Of a stretch of 64,000 bases of DNA, positions 1 to 10,783 are shown piece by piece. Position numbers and translations under genes: made by a program. The notes under the pieces were generated by a model. The model made no database searches. It had not been told where the DNA came from and worked only from the letters and a program-made list of their open reading frames with translations. Within the stretch, counting starts at the first letter, position 1; every line of letters starts with the position of its first letter. This stretch comes from Diabrotica undecimpunctata (lineage: Eukaryota; Arthropoda; Insecta; Coleoptera; Chrysomelidae): NCBI RefSeq assembly GCF_040954645.1, contig NC_092803.1, positions 77,104,263 to 77,168,262 of the forward strand, read 5' to 3'.

Positions 1-1461
1 CCAGACGACCCAGTGCCCCCAGATATACGTCAAAAAAATACAAATGATATACAAACAACAACAGCAATGACCATCGATAACGATAACACATCGAAAGAAA
101 GACAGGAGTTTTTGTATGTAAGTACTGATTTAGGCCCGTATCATATTTATGTTGAGAATAATTCGGTCGAATTTAAAGGTAAATTAAATGCTCTTAAAAT
201 CGGAGATATTATTCTTTCTAACTTTCCGGAGATAGACAATAAAATTATAAGTATCGATTCTATAGGTCGGAATAGGGTTAGGATCAAGTTAAAGGATTAT
301 AAATCAGCAAATTTTCTAATAAATAATAAAAACGAAAATATTTTTGTTAAAAATAACTTTGTATTGTATATCCCAAAATTTATTCTTCATAGACAAGGTG
401 TTATTAGAGATATAGAAAAAGATTTTTCAGAGGCGTACATAAAAGATAAAATAAGACAATTTGATCAACATTGCACTTTTGAAGTATCTAATGTCAAAAG
501 AATAAAACGTAAAGTAGAAAAAATTACGGATGAAGGTAAAATAGTAGAATATGTACCCACAAAGTCTTGCATTGTTATTTTCAAATCACAAATCTTACCA
601 AAATATATTTCTATTAATAAAGTTATTAAGGAGGTAGAGCCGTATAACCAGAAAGTATTATTATGTTATAACTGCCTCCGTTTTGGTCATCTGGGAGGTC
701 AGTGTCGAAGTAAACCAAGATGCAGCAAATGTCAGGAGTCCCATACCACACAAGATTGTAAAAATTCAGATTACATACCACGGTGCTTTAACTGTCAAGG
801 AAATCATCTTACTACTAATTTGTCTGCTTGTCCAGAATTTAAAAGACAAAAAATTGTAAAGGAAACCATGAGCTCTTGCAATATTAATTTCTTTGATGCA
901 AATAAACAGGTCCCAAAAAATACGTACGCAAACATAGTCGCTCATAATACTTCTGCCATGGAAAGTGGTCAAATATCCTCGACAAATTATTCCCAACGGC
1001 CTCAATCTGGACCTACCCCTTCTAGTACAATACAGTATCATTCCTCTCAACCTCAGTACTCACAGTCCCACAATTTACAACCCAAATCCTATAATAACAA
1101 TTTTACTAATTATATGTTTTCTTCTCCTACAACTTCAAACCCAAACAAAAGGCACAGACCAACCAGCCCTGATCCCATTGAAATTTCAAGAAAAGAAATA
1201 CTTACTCAACCAAAAACCTCTTTTGTCTCGGGGGGAATTTTTAATAGTCAACATTATTTAAAAAACTCAGCCGGAGTAAAATTACAATCAGAGGAATTAA
1301 ATGCAACAATAAGTTTAGTTTTAGAAGTAGTTCTCAATATTATAAGTAATATAAAACAAACAAACAATTTCGATGTATCAAAATCTGAAATTGTGGAATT
1401 AATTAGTAAACATGTAAACCATACCCTGTCTTCAAATTCGCAGACACAAACGCGAACATAA
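1..1461 (+). CDS. I-clade LINE ORF1 (gag-like, zinc knuckles), 5' edge of window
   Basis: RNA-binding gag-like protein of a non-LTR retrotransposon, which in this family coats the element RNA. The frame is open from base 1, so the true start may lie outside the window. The first in-frame ATG is at 67. Three zinc knuckles lie in tandem near residues 215-275: LCYNCLRFGHLGGQC, RCSKCQESHTTQDC and RCFNCQGNHLTTNLSAC. Three such motifs are usual for I-factor ORF1. The C-terminal third is rich in S, N, Q and P and looks disordered. It stops at 1459-1461, and ORF2 follows in another frame. No internal stop is present, so the protein looks functional apart from the unseen start. Confidence 0.85.
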   Translation, partial: PDDPVPPDIRQKNTNDIQTTTAMTIDNDNTSKERQEFLYVSTDLGPYHIYVENNSVEFKGKLNALKIGDIILSNFPEIDNKIISIDSIGRNRVRIKLKDYKSANFLINNKNENIFVKNNFVLYIPKFILHRQGVIRDIEKDFSEAYIKDKIRQFDQHCTFEVSNVKRIKRKVEKITDEGKIVEYVPTKSCIVIFKSQILPKYISINKVIKEVEPYNQKVLLCYNCLRFGHLGGQCRSKPRCSKCQESHTTQDCKNSDYIPRCFNCQGNHLTTNLSACPEFKRQKIVKETMSSCNINFFDANKQVPKNTYANIVAHNTSAMESGQISSTNYSQRPQSGPTPSSTIQYHSSQPQYSQSHNLQPKSYNNNFTNYMFSSPTTSNPNKRHRPTSPDPIEISRKEILTQPKTSFVSGGIFNSQHYLKNSAGVKLQSEELNATISLVLEVVLNIISNIKQTNNFDVSKSEIVELISKHVNHTLSSNSQTQTRT

Positions 1462-1463
1462 AT

Positions 1464-4400
1464 TTGCTGCAATGGAACTGTCGTTCAGCAGTAGCTAATA
1501 AAGTAAATCTAGAATATCTGCTATATCAAAATAATATTTCCATAGCATTGCTTTCAGAAACGTGGTTTAAATCAAAATACTATTATAATTTTAAAGGTTA
1601 CAATTGCTTTAGATCAGATCGGGCAGACGGTTATGGTGGAACTGCCATTTTATTAAAATCAAACTTAAGATGCGAAGAAATAAATCTTAAAAATAGATAT
1701 CCTTTCACTCACAAATGTATTTCAGTTAAAATTCTCCGAGGTAAAAATCCCATCAATATTGTGTCAGTTTACATTGAACCAAAGACCAAGATATCTGAAA
1801 GTCAATGGTTGGAATTCTTTAAAGACATACCTAAACCGTTTATTATTGGTGGGGATTTTAATTCCCACAGTATCGCATGGGGCTGCGAAATTGAAGACAG
1901 CTATGGTAAAAAACTTTTAGAATGTATTGATCATTGTAATTTGATATGCTTGAATGATGGATCGCCCACATTAGCAACTAGTAAGAGTCCATCCGCTATT
2001 GACTTAACCTTTTGTACACAAGATATTTCAAAATTTTTTACTTGGAGAGTCCTACAGGACCCTCATGGATCCAATCATCTTCCGATTATCATTAACATGG
2101 AAACAGATCATATAACTTCATTTACAGCTCAAAACTATCACAAGATCTGGAATCTTAACAAGGCCGATTGGAAATTATACACATCTGTACTAGAAGCTGT
2201 AAATCCTCCTGGAAACTATCAAACTCTAATAGCAAACATTAATAAAGCAGCCAATTTAGCAATACCAAAGTTTTCATCTAACGGAACACATAAGAGACGA
2301 ATTTCGAACCAATGGTGGTGTGAAAGTTGCAAAACCGCCGCTGATAACCGAAAAATTGCATATGGAAAATATAAACAAGATCCTACAAGAAATAATTTAG
2401 TTGAATTTAAGAGACTTGACGCTGTCGCAAAAAAACTTTTCAAACAAAAGAAAAAACAGAATTGGGTAGAATACTGCGAAAGCCTAAATTCAAAAACACA
2501 AATCAGTGAAGTGTGGAAGAAAGTAAACACTTTTAAAAACCGCAAACAGTCCAACAAGATTCCAATAGATCCAGAATCCAGCTGGCTAGATGAATTTCAT
2601 AAGAAAATATCTCCACAGTGGGTACCTTCACAACATTTTCCAGAATACAGCGAAACAGTGTCAAGAGATAGGTTTGGCTTAGAAGAACCATTTAAAATGT
2701 GGGAGTTAGAGCGAGTACTTAGTCAACAAAATAGCAGTGCTCCAGGTAAAGACAATATTTCATATTCCATGATATACCATATTCCTCACCACTATAAAAT
2801 ATCATTATTAAATATTTTTAATGACATTTGGAATGATACGTCACAAATTCCAGACAGCTGGAAGGAATATATTCTAATACCTATTAAAAAACCTGGTAAG
2901 CCAGAAAATTGCAGTAGATCATATAGACCAATATCCTTAGCCTCTTGCTTCCTAAAGACGTTAGAAAGGTTAATAAAAAATAGAATTGAACATTGGTTAG
3001 AGCACGAACATATTCTCCCAAAATCTCAGTATGGATTTCGAAAATCAAAATCAACCCAAGATGCCATAACTGCCTTAGTCTCATCCATACTAATAAACTT
3101 TACTGATAATATGTATACTATGGCTGCTTTTCTTGATGTCTCCTCTGCGTTCGATACCGTTAACTTGGACATTATGCATAAAAAGCTATTAGACATCGGC
3201 TTCCCCATCACCATAGCTAGTTTTCTGAGGACATTGTACACTAATAGATCAACTTTTTTAAAAATCAACCATTCCATCTCTCCACCACGTCTTACGAATA
3301 TAGGACTTCCACAGGGTAGCATATTAAGCCCAATACTATTTATTTTATATAATATGGATATAGAAAATTGTATTAATAGCCCAACAAAAATTATTCAATA
3401 TGCTGATGATGTAGTAGTTTACACAGCCCACAAATCATTGGATATATGTAAAAATAATTTTGATCTCTCAATTAAAGCTGTTCTTAATCACTATGAAAAT
3501 ATTGGTTTAGATATATCAGAATCTAAAACTGAAATTTGTATTTTCTCTAGAAAACATCAAATTCCACAAGGGCATCTGGAAGTAGGTCAAATTCAGTTCC
3601 CTATTAAAAATTGTATAAAATATCTCGGTACTTATTTAGACAGAAAACTCCTATGGAAGGATCAAATTCATCATGTCATAAAAAAGTCTGAAAATGCAAT
3701 GAACATTCTAAGAGCCTTTTGTAGAACTAACTGGGGCGCTGATCCAAATGTAGCACTTTTATTTTACCGTACTATGATTCGTCCCATTTTCGATTACAGT
3801 TGTCATTTATATGGAACTGCCGCAAACACACATTTAAATAAATTAGAAATACAAAAAAATAAATGCCTTCGGCTTTGTCTTGGATATTTGAATTCTACAC
3901 CTGTTAATATAATGGAAGTTGAGGCGATAGAACCACCTCTGAAATTTAGACGGGAGTTTTTAAGTGATAAATTCATTACTAGAGCCATAGGGAAAAATAC
4001 TAACTATCTACAGGATATTCATATTTTATCAATTTTAGATCTAACTCATAAATATTGGACAAAGAAAAAATGTTCTCTTCTGGTAAATAGTTACCTGAGG
4101 ATATCTCAATACCGACATACTTTCTATACGTATGAAAATCAAGTTTCACCTATGTATTCCCATATATTAGAAGAGCTTTTTTCAAAACACATTAATACCT
4201 TTTTTATGGACAGTAATTTAGATCCAGTCGCTTTTCAATCATTTACACGGCATAAATGGCCAAACTATCAGTTTTACTTTACAGACGGATCTAAAGTACA
4301 AAACAAAGTAGGATGTGCATTAATTAATGTTCAAAGCGGATTTAAAAAATTATTGAAATTGCCAGCTGAATCATCGATATACACTGCTGAAATGACAGCG

Positions 4401-5126
4401 ATTCTTCTTGCATTAAGGCATATACATAGTAACGAACCCTACAGCTGCATAATATTTACAGACAGTAAAAGTGTCGTCGACAGACTAACAAACGTACATA
4501 GGTCCAAACAACTAAATCATATAGAACTAGAAATTATGACTATTTACAATAAAATTACAAATTTAGGGAAAAGCATTATTATATCATGGATAAAGGGACA
4601 CGCGGGCATTAAGGGCAATGAAATAGCAGATAGCCTAGCCAAATCTGCCCTAGACATAGGCGAAGAAGCTCCCTTGAACTTACTCCCCTTTTCAGACATT
4701 GATATAATTAGTAAACAGCATCAAAAAGAAAAATGGCAAACATATTATCGAAACACGAGAACTGGAAATAATTACAAACAAATGCAGCCTGAAATACCCA
4801 TAAAAAGATGGTTTCATACTCTATCAAATCGCCATTTCATAAGGGTTATAAACAGATTAAGATCTAATCATGCTCTTACCCCCCTTCATATGTACAAGTT
4901 GGGTCTCGCGGAGTCACCTAATTGCAAGTGTGGAAAAGAAGGTAACTTATTACATATTTTTCTTGAATGTTCCCACGAATCAGTAAACATAAACAAATTT
5001 TATGATAATCTTATTATATTAAAAATTCCACTTCCCGTCTACCTGAACAATTTGATTTTCTCTAGAGATATCAATATATTAAAAATGATTTACGAACATA
5101 TCAAAAACTGTAAATATAAATTGTAG
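1464..5126 (+). CDS. I-clade LINE ORF2: endonuclease, reverse transcriptase, RNase H
   Basis: Polyprotein of about 1220 residues for target-primed reverse transcription. Order: APE endonuclease (LLQWNCRS at the start, GGDFNSHS, DPHGSNHLPI); reverse transcriptase (APGKDNISYSMI, YRPISLASCF, YGFRKSKSTQDA, AAFLDVSSAFDTVN, GLPQGSILSPILF and catalytic YADD near 3400); RNase H (YFTDGSK, YTAEMTAIL, FTDSKSVVD, GHAGIKGNEIADSLAK); and a C-terminal Cys-His motif CKCGKEGNLLHIFLEC. RNase H after RT plus a three-knuckle ORF1 fits the I clade. No stop or frameshift is seen. There is no ATG near the start: the frame is open from 1410, overlaps the end of ORF1, and begins at the endonuclease motif. Translation probably depends on reinitiation or frameshifting after ORF1. 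Confidence 0.92.
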   Translation: MLQWNCRSAVANKVNLEYLLYQNNISIALLSETWFKSKYYYNFKGYNCFRSDRADGYGGTAILLKSNLRCEEINLKNRYPFTHKCISVKILRGKNPINIVSVYIEPKTKISESQWLEFFKDIPKPFIIGGDFNSHSIAWGCEIEDSYGKKLLECIDHCNLICLNDGSPTLATSKSPSAIDLTFCTQDISKFFTWRVLQDPHGSNHLPIIINMETDHITSFTAQNYHKIWNLNKADWKLYTSVLEAVNPPGNYQTLIANINKAANLAIPKFSSNGTHKRRISNQWWCESCKTAADNRKIAYGKYKQDPTRNNLVEFKRLDAVAKKLFKQKKKQNWVEYCESLNSKTQISEVWKKVNTFKNRKQSNKIPIDPESSWLDEFHKKISPQWVPSQHFPEYSETVSRDRFGLEEPFKMWELERVLSQQNSSAPGKDNISYSMIYHIPHHYKISLLNIFNDIWNDTSQIPDSWKEYILIPIKKPGKPENCSRSYRPISLASCFLKTLERLIKNRIEHWLEHEHILPKSQYGFRKSKSTQDAITALVSSILINFTDNMYTMAAFLDVSSAFDTVNLDIMHKKLLDIGFPITIASFLRTLYTNRSTFLKINHSISPPRLTNIGLPQGSILSPILFILYNMDIENCINSPTKIIQYADDVVVYTAHKSLDICKNNFDLSIKAVLNHYENIGLDISESKTEICIFSRKHQIPQGHLEVGQIQFPIKNCIKYLGTYLDRKLLWKDQIHHVIKKSENAMNILRAFCRTNWGADPNVALLFYRTMIRPIFDYSCHLYGTAANTHLNKLEIQKNKCLRLCLGYLNSTPVNIMEVEAIEPPLKFRREFLSDKFITRAIGKNTNYLQDIHILSILDLTHKYWTKKKCSLLVNSYLRISQYRHTFYTYENQVSPMYSHILEELFSKHINTFFMDSNLDPVAFQSFTRHKWPNYQFYFTDGSKVQNKVGCALINVQSGFKKLLKLPAESSIYTAEMTAILLALRHIHSNEPYSCIIFTDSKSVVDRLTNVHRSKQLNHIELEIMTIYNKITNLGKSIIISWIKGHAGIKGNEIADSLAKSALDIGEEAPLNLLPFSDIDIISKQHQKEKWQTYYRNTRTGNNYKQMQPEIPIKRWFHTLSNRHFIRVINRLRSNHALTPLHMYKLGLAESPNCKCGKEGNLLHIFLECSHESVNINKFYDNLIILKIPLPVYLNNLIFSRDINILKMIYEHIKNCKYKL

Positions 5127-5568
5127 CTTAAAACTAACTTATATTTAAGTAAATATTGTATTATAGCAAAAAAAAAAAAAAAAAAAAAAAAATTAAATAT
5201 AAAAAAAAATTAAAAAAAAAAAAAATCATAAAGAAATAAAAAAAAAAAAAAAAAAAAAAAACTAAGATGTAAACCTCCGAGATGTTGAATCGGGTTATGT
5301 CTTAGCGCAGGAAAAAAAAAAAAAAAAAAAAAAAAAATTAAACAAGAAAAAAAAAAAGAATTATTACTAATTACTAATTACTAATTATTAATTGTTAATT
5401 GCTAATTATTACTAATTGCACGTTAGATTGTACGGATGATTATATGTTTATTCCTCTAATTGTAAAAAATTCCTCTGATTGTAAAAATTGTTTGTCTTTA
5501 AATTTGTCTGGCTAATTGGCTCGGCCAAGGCCATCAAACTGAATAAAAAAAAAAAAAAAAAAAAAAAA
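5127..5568 (+). repeat. LINE 3' region with four poly-A tracts
   Basis: After the ORF2 stop, A tracts lie at about 5168-5192, 5238-5261, 5312-5337 and 5545-5568. Between the second and third is a 50-base segment (5263-5311) whose ends, CTAAGA and TCTTAG, can pair. Next come TAATTAC-like short repeats (about 5360-5420), then a segment with GGCTAATTGGCTCGGCCAAG just before the last A tract. That last segment looks like a normal LINE 3' end. It could be the true 3' UTR of the upstream element or the remains of further truncated insertions. Confidence 0.6.
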
Positions 5569-5630
5569 TAGAAAACCTACAAAATGTAGTAATAAGATAA
5601 AAAGTCAAATATCGACAAGACCTCGATATA

Positions 5631-7025
5631 TACACACATGTCCAAAAATTTGGAATACGTACAAATAATATATCTACGCTTATGGTGGTTTTAAAATTGT
5701 TATTAATATTCATTCTAGAGCATTTTTAAATGAAAATGATGAACAATTTGAATCGTTTTTGTATGATTTTAATCACATTCTGATACACATACGTTCATTG
5801 GCGTATTTACACATTTTTTCAGTTTTTGTTTAAATTTGAATTGATCCGTTTAAAAATACCTAGAAACGTATGTTACTCAGAGTGCTGTATCGAAAATTAA
5901 AAAAAAAATCCAAGATACAAATGACGTTAGGGATCGTCCAAAAGTGGTAGAAGTCGATGTAGAACAACAGCATAAGACCGGCAAATACCATTGATAGCAT
6001 GTAGATATCGTCTGAAATCTACAAGTGGTATATCCAGAGAAATTTCTAGGCTTCAAGGACTGAATATTTCACGGCAAACAATAACACGCAGACTAAATGC
6101 AGCAAATTTATATCGTAGAAGACCGCTACGTATTCCTAAACTAACCTACCAACACAAAATAGTAAGGTTGCAATGGGCTAGAGAAATGGTGCATCATGGT
6201 CCTAACTGGAATAACGTGATTTTCTCTGATGAGTCAAAAATTGGCTTGGTATCTGATTCACGAACAACACTGGTTTGGAGGGACCCTGGACTAGAAACCC
6301 GACTAGAAACAGCCCAACCGCGTGTCTCATTTGAGGGTGGCAGTATTATGGTTTGGGGTGGTATTATGAGTGGTACACGGACGCCACTGCTGGTTCTATA
6401 GAGAAGAGTCACTGGTGCTGTGTACATCGATGAAGTTTTCAATCCTATCGTACGTCTATTGAGAGGAGCAGTAGGTGATGAATTTGAGTTTATGTATGAC
6501 AACGCACCTCCTCATCGAACAGCAGCAGTACAAAATTTTCTGGAAGAAGAAGAAATATCTACATTACAGTGGTCCTCGAATTTCCCCGACATGAACGTTA
6601 TTGAACATGCTTGGGACATTCTCAAAACACGCATCAAGAAGCGAAACAATCCCCCTATTACACTTCTAGAACTAAAAGATGCTGCCCGTGAAGAATGGGA
6701 GAGAATTCCACAAGCCCAGCTCGACCAGTTAATCGGCAGCATGCCAAATTGCCTACAGGCATGCATAAAGGCCAATTGAGGAATTACTAATTGTTAGTTT
6801 TATCAAAAACTATTTTTTTCTATACTAATTTACTTTTAAATGTAAGTTTTACATTGTAAGTTTTTCACTCCAAGAGAATAAATAATTTTTTTGCATATCG
6901 TTTATCTGGTTTTGAGATTTAGTTAGTATTATTGAGAATTGAAACAAAATGATGTTTAATTATTCAGAAGAGTTTATATATAAAAATCAATAAAAAGATG
7001 AAATATTCCAATATTCCAAACTTTT

Positions 7026-7030
<5 letters not shown>
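5631..7030 (+). mobile_element. Tc1-like DNA transposon, decayed
   Basis: Inverted ends bracket a Tc1 transposase relic. The left end near 5638 reads TGTCCAAAAATTTGGAATA; the right end (7010-7030), reverse-complemented, reads TGTCCAAAAGTTTGGAATA. Both are flanked by TA-rich sequence, as expected for a TA-targeting element. On the right the flank is a long (TA)n array, so the exact border cannot be fixed. The non-coding arms are about 230 bases on each side. Confidence 0.8.
5863..6779 (+). pseudogene. Tc1 transposase (DD34E), inactivated
   Basis: Cut-and-paste transposase relic. The N-terminal helix-turn-helix part (QSAVSKIKKK, then NDVRDRPK) is readable from 5863, but the frame breaks near 5980-5990. 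The catalytic part is readable from 5991: VIFSDESK (first Asp), MYDNAPPHR (second Asp) and PDMNVIEHAWDIL (Glu), all three acidic residues present. A TAG at 6399-6401 interrupts the core; the same frame resumes straight after and runs to the stop at 6777-6779. At least two lesions, so no active protein is expected. Confidence 0.85.

Positions 7031-7103
<73 letters not shown>
7030..7103. repeat. (TA)n microsatellite
   Basis: About 37 uninterrupted TA units starting at the right end of the Tc1 element. It was either the insertion target or expanded from the TA target duplication. Confidence 0.97.
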
Positions 7104-7107
<4 letters not shown>

Positions 7108-9005
7108 TTATTTATATATATCGAGAAAAGGAGTACGACCGTCAATCCATAAATTAAGGATCACTCGAAGAGTGGTGTGTTTTTCGGTCAAAAGGTGGAG
7201 AGAAAAAAGACAAATAAGGTGGCTACTTCATCTATTTATTGAAGATGTTTCGCTGTGTAAAAACAGTTTACAAATTAACTCAAACTTAACACAGCAAAAG
7301 ACCATGTGGTAATTGTACATGTATATAAAAATTATGTAAAAGAACTTGAGTAAAAAACATTAATTTGTAGAGTTTGATGGATTTCATCAGCATTAATTTT
7401 CAGTAATCACCTGCGACCGAAAATTTATTTAAGACTGTAACATCTTTTACTATGTATTATCCATACGTCCATGACGACAGGGTCGATCTCGTTTTTAGTC
7501 TAATCTTATATGGATCTTCTCATAGAAAAAGCTATTTATTAATAAACTGTTTTTTTGTATTTCGATTATTTATCCTTTTGGTTTCTATCCAGTGTGCCAA
7601 AATTTTCAAATGAATTTTTAGTTGGACCGATTTTTACTTATATTTTGGCATTAAAATTGCTACATATTATCATGAAATGTTCGTGAACTTCTGTGAAAAC
7701 ATGTAAAAATTATCACAAAACTATTCTATTCAGAAGCTTAATGTTGCTCTTCTTTTATCTCATAAGCTCTCAGATAACGTGTTTGGGAGTTTCTTATGAC
7801 ACAACGATTAATGTTGTAGTCCTTTGGTAAATTTCTCTAGAAATATTTTGAATTTTTGTTAGTCTTTCAAATGATTGAATCTTTTACGATCTACTACCAT
7901 TTTAATTTCTTCCAAGTTGTCACTGTACCTCTGTACCTGTTACACACATACAAGATAGTTTTTAAAACTTCGCAAAATTATTTATCGTATCGTTTAAAGT
8001 GCTACCATACCAGGTCACTACCCCCTAAGTGATAATTGGTCTAACACTGTGTACAAAGTTTCTGCATACGATTACGGCTGATATTATTTTAATAAAACTG
8101 CATAATATGTCTACCTAACAAAATAAATTAATGAGGAAACTGGCAATTAAAGATTTAATGTTAGATACTGGCAATTAGACACAAATATGTAACTTAGACA
8201 CAACTATGTAACAAAAATGAACAATCATTTATCTCAAACAGGCAATTTTTTATTGTCTGTCCTGTGACCATCTCTTCGAACCTTTTATAGCAACCTATTC
8301 AATATTTAGTACATATAAATTATTCCTGTAAATTGTGGTGACCCCTTTTTATATAGGAAAATTCTATAGGAGGAAAAAGTTAAATATAAAGTATATAATT
8401 TTATAAAATATACCTAATATATTGCACTAGATCTAAAATTATTATAATTACTTTTTATTAATAAATACTAAATAAAATCCCAAGAGATATTGAATATCTT
8501 GATATTTTCCAACTCTACATTTTCAACTGCATTTTATTTCTACATAAATTTTTATTTGAACTTTCCTGCGACTACCTATGTATTCAAGAAAGTATGTTCA
8601 CTATTGTGCATTCTGATAGAGTATGCACATTTCTCGTTTTACGACGTTTTAACGATGCTAAAATATGGGTTTTATTTCTGAAATCATTAGAAGTTTTAGG
8701 ATATGAATTATCTTGCTTCCGATAGTAAAAAGACGTGATACATTTTTATTTTTATGTTGTGCACAGTTTACGGTTTGTAAGATAATTAAAGATCATCAAC
8801 ACTTTTTTATTCGACTATTTCTTTAGACTAATAGCTTTTCTCGTCTACGTTCAATCATGGTTTTTGTGAGGGGCTGATTATGGTTCTCTATTTATTTTGT
8901 TTTAGTTAGGACTAGACTTTTTATAAATTACAATTTAAAAAAGATAGTCTCATTTATTCCATTTTATTTTCGAATATACAGTGTATAATCCAGTGACAAA
9001 GAACA
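7104..9005. other. Intergenic, AT-rich, no gene seen
   Basis: No reading frame with recognisable motifs on either strand. 7120-7320 has moderately mixed sequence but no family I can name. 8490-8681 is a chance open frame with hydrophobic composition. Confidence 0.5.
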
Positions 9006-9009
9006 GATA

Positions 9010-10005
9010 CTAAACAGGTGAGCGAATCATTTTGAAGAACTGCTTAGCGATAGTCGTGAAGAAGACCAAATAGAAATTACTTTGCCCCCCGATATGGACG
9101 AAAACGCTCAAGAGCTCAATAAATCAACAACGGATCAAATCTTCACAGTCAGGCAGATTCTTGAGAAAACGCTTGAGTTCGGAGTCGACACCAACCACGT
9201 ATGGATTTCAAAGCCGCATACGACTCAGTCAACAGACAAAAACTTCTACGGGCTATGGTGGAATTTCAAATGTCGCTTTATCTTGTTCAACTAACGGAAC
9301 TTACACTCACAGGCGTAGAGAGTGTAGTCAGAATCCAAAACGACTTTTCCAGACCCTTCCATTGTAAAAATGGACTGAGACAGGGAGATGAACTGTCGTG
9401 TCTCTTATTTAACCTTGCACTAGAAAAAGTAATTTAAGAGTGCCATATTAATACGAATTGCACTATCTTTAATAAATCTGTAAAAGTGGTCGGCTATGCA
9501 GATGACATAGACATTATTGCTAGGTCCACAGAATCTCTGATCGAAGCATTTCGATCATTAAGGGCGACTGCACTTAGAATGGGATTAAAAATGAACGCAC
9601 AGAAAACCAAGTATATGTATTGTACTAGATCAGGCAACCAGATATGTAGACTATTAATTGATGATCTGGAACTGGAAGGTGTGGACACCTTCGTCTACCT
9701 GGGCTCGCTGCTGACCAAAGGCAACAATGTCAGCGAAGAAATTAAAAGAAGAATAGTGCTTGCCAATAAGTGCTATTATGGCTTGAGGAAACATATGGCC
9801 CCAAAACTACCCAGAAAAATTAAAGATACCATTATTAAATACTAATCTAATAAGGCCAGTGTTAACATACGGGTCTGAAACGTGGTCACTTACACAGAAC
9901 GACCAAGAATTGCTTAAACGTTTCGAGAGAAAAATTCTAAGAAAAATATATGGAGGAATCCAAGAATCCGAATCACTGATGATGATACAGTTTATAATAA
10001 CTAAA
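9010..10005 (+). pseudogene. LINE reverse transcriptase fragment (family C), internally deleted
   Basis: Reverse transcriptase relic. 9082-9200 carries a pre-RT acidic segment that passes directly into STTDQIFTVRQILEKT. Family members normally have RT motifs such as the YRGI block between these points, so an internal deletion is inferred. The palm continues in another frame from 9201: FKAAYDSVNRQKLLRAM, NGLRQGDELSCLLFNLALEK, then GYADDIDIIARS from 9486. TAA at 9435-9437 interrupts the frame. After a frameshift near 9843 the thumb (RPVLTYGSETWSLTQND) continues to about 10005. No tail or TSD was found. Confidence 0.82.
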
Positions 10006-10074
10006 TAATAAAAAACGGGCTGGTGTTTGAGTATATTATATAAAATTTAGTTCTCCAGGCCTAGAAGATCCATT

Positions 10075-10740
10075 AATTGGTTTACTATTCTATTCCATTC
10101 GTTCCTGTTCGGTCCTTTAGTTTTCCAATTTGGGATTTTAAACTAACTCTTCTATGACTTTTCAGCATCCTTCTTTCACCTTGTTTTGATTCTACCTTTT
10201 TCTTCTTTCCTCCTCTTCCTCTCGTTAGTATTCTTTTGGGTAGTCTCGTCTTTGAAATTTTTGGATATGTTCCAAACATACCAGTCTTTGTGATTTTATG
10301 ATCCCCACTATATTCAGGTCTCCATACATCTATATAGTTCTATATTTGGTCGCTTTATCCACTTTTTATTCGATAGCTTTCCTTTAAATATTTTCCTGAC
10401 GACTTTTCTTTCCCGCACATGGAGCATGACTTGTTCGGATTTGTTCATCGCCGATGTTTTACTGGTATAAAATACTATAGGTATTATCACTCTCTTATAC
10501 ATATATTCTAATCTTAGTCCTTCAAGATATGTTGTTACTTCTTAATAACTTGCTTAGATCAAATATATAACGATTGTCAGCCAAAACTATCGCTTGGATT
10601 TCTTCCTTCATATTTGGTCTCCTGGTGAATGTAGCTCCTATGTAAGCATAGAATTTTATGTCGGACAATACACTGTGGATGTAACCATAACATAGCGACT
10701 CTAATAAATTATTCACGTGACATTTCAATAGCATACTGTC
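10075..10740 (-). pseudogene. LINE RT C-terminal fragment, minus strand
   Basis: Read on the minus strand, three pieces in different frames form a LINE C-terminus: IGATFTRRPNMKEEIQA (10522-10734), then a thumb segment with KSEQVMLHVRERKVVRKIF (10314-10502), then PKRILTRGRGGKKKK (10085-10279). Order and spacing match the end of RT proteins like the 9010-10005 relic but in the opposite orientation. Frameshifts separate the pieces and the palm is absent. Confidence 0.65.
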
Positions 10741-10783
10741 AAAATTTCATGTCATTCGGATTATACACCGGTATCACCATACG

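Noticed and set aside
7200..7260. Hammerhead-like text near GAAGATGTTTCGC
   Set aside because: GAAAC appears only on the opposite strand to the CUGA-like part, and no stem II is present.
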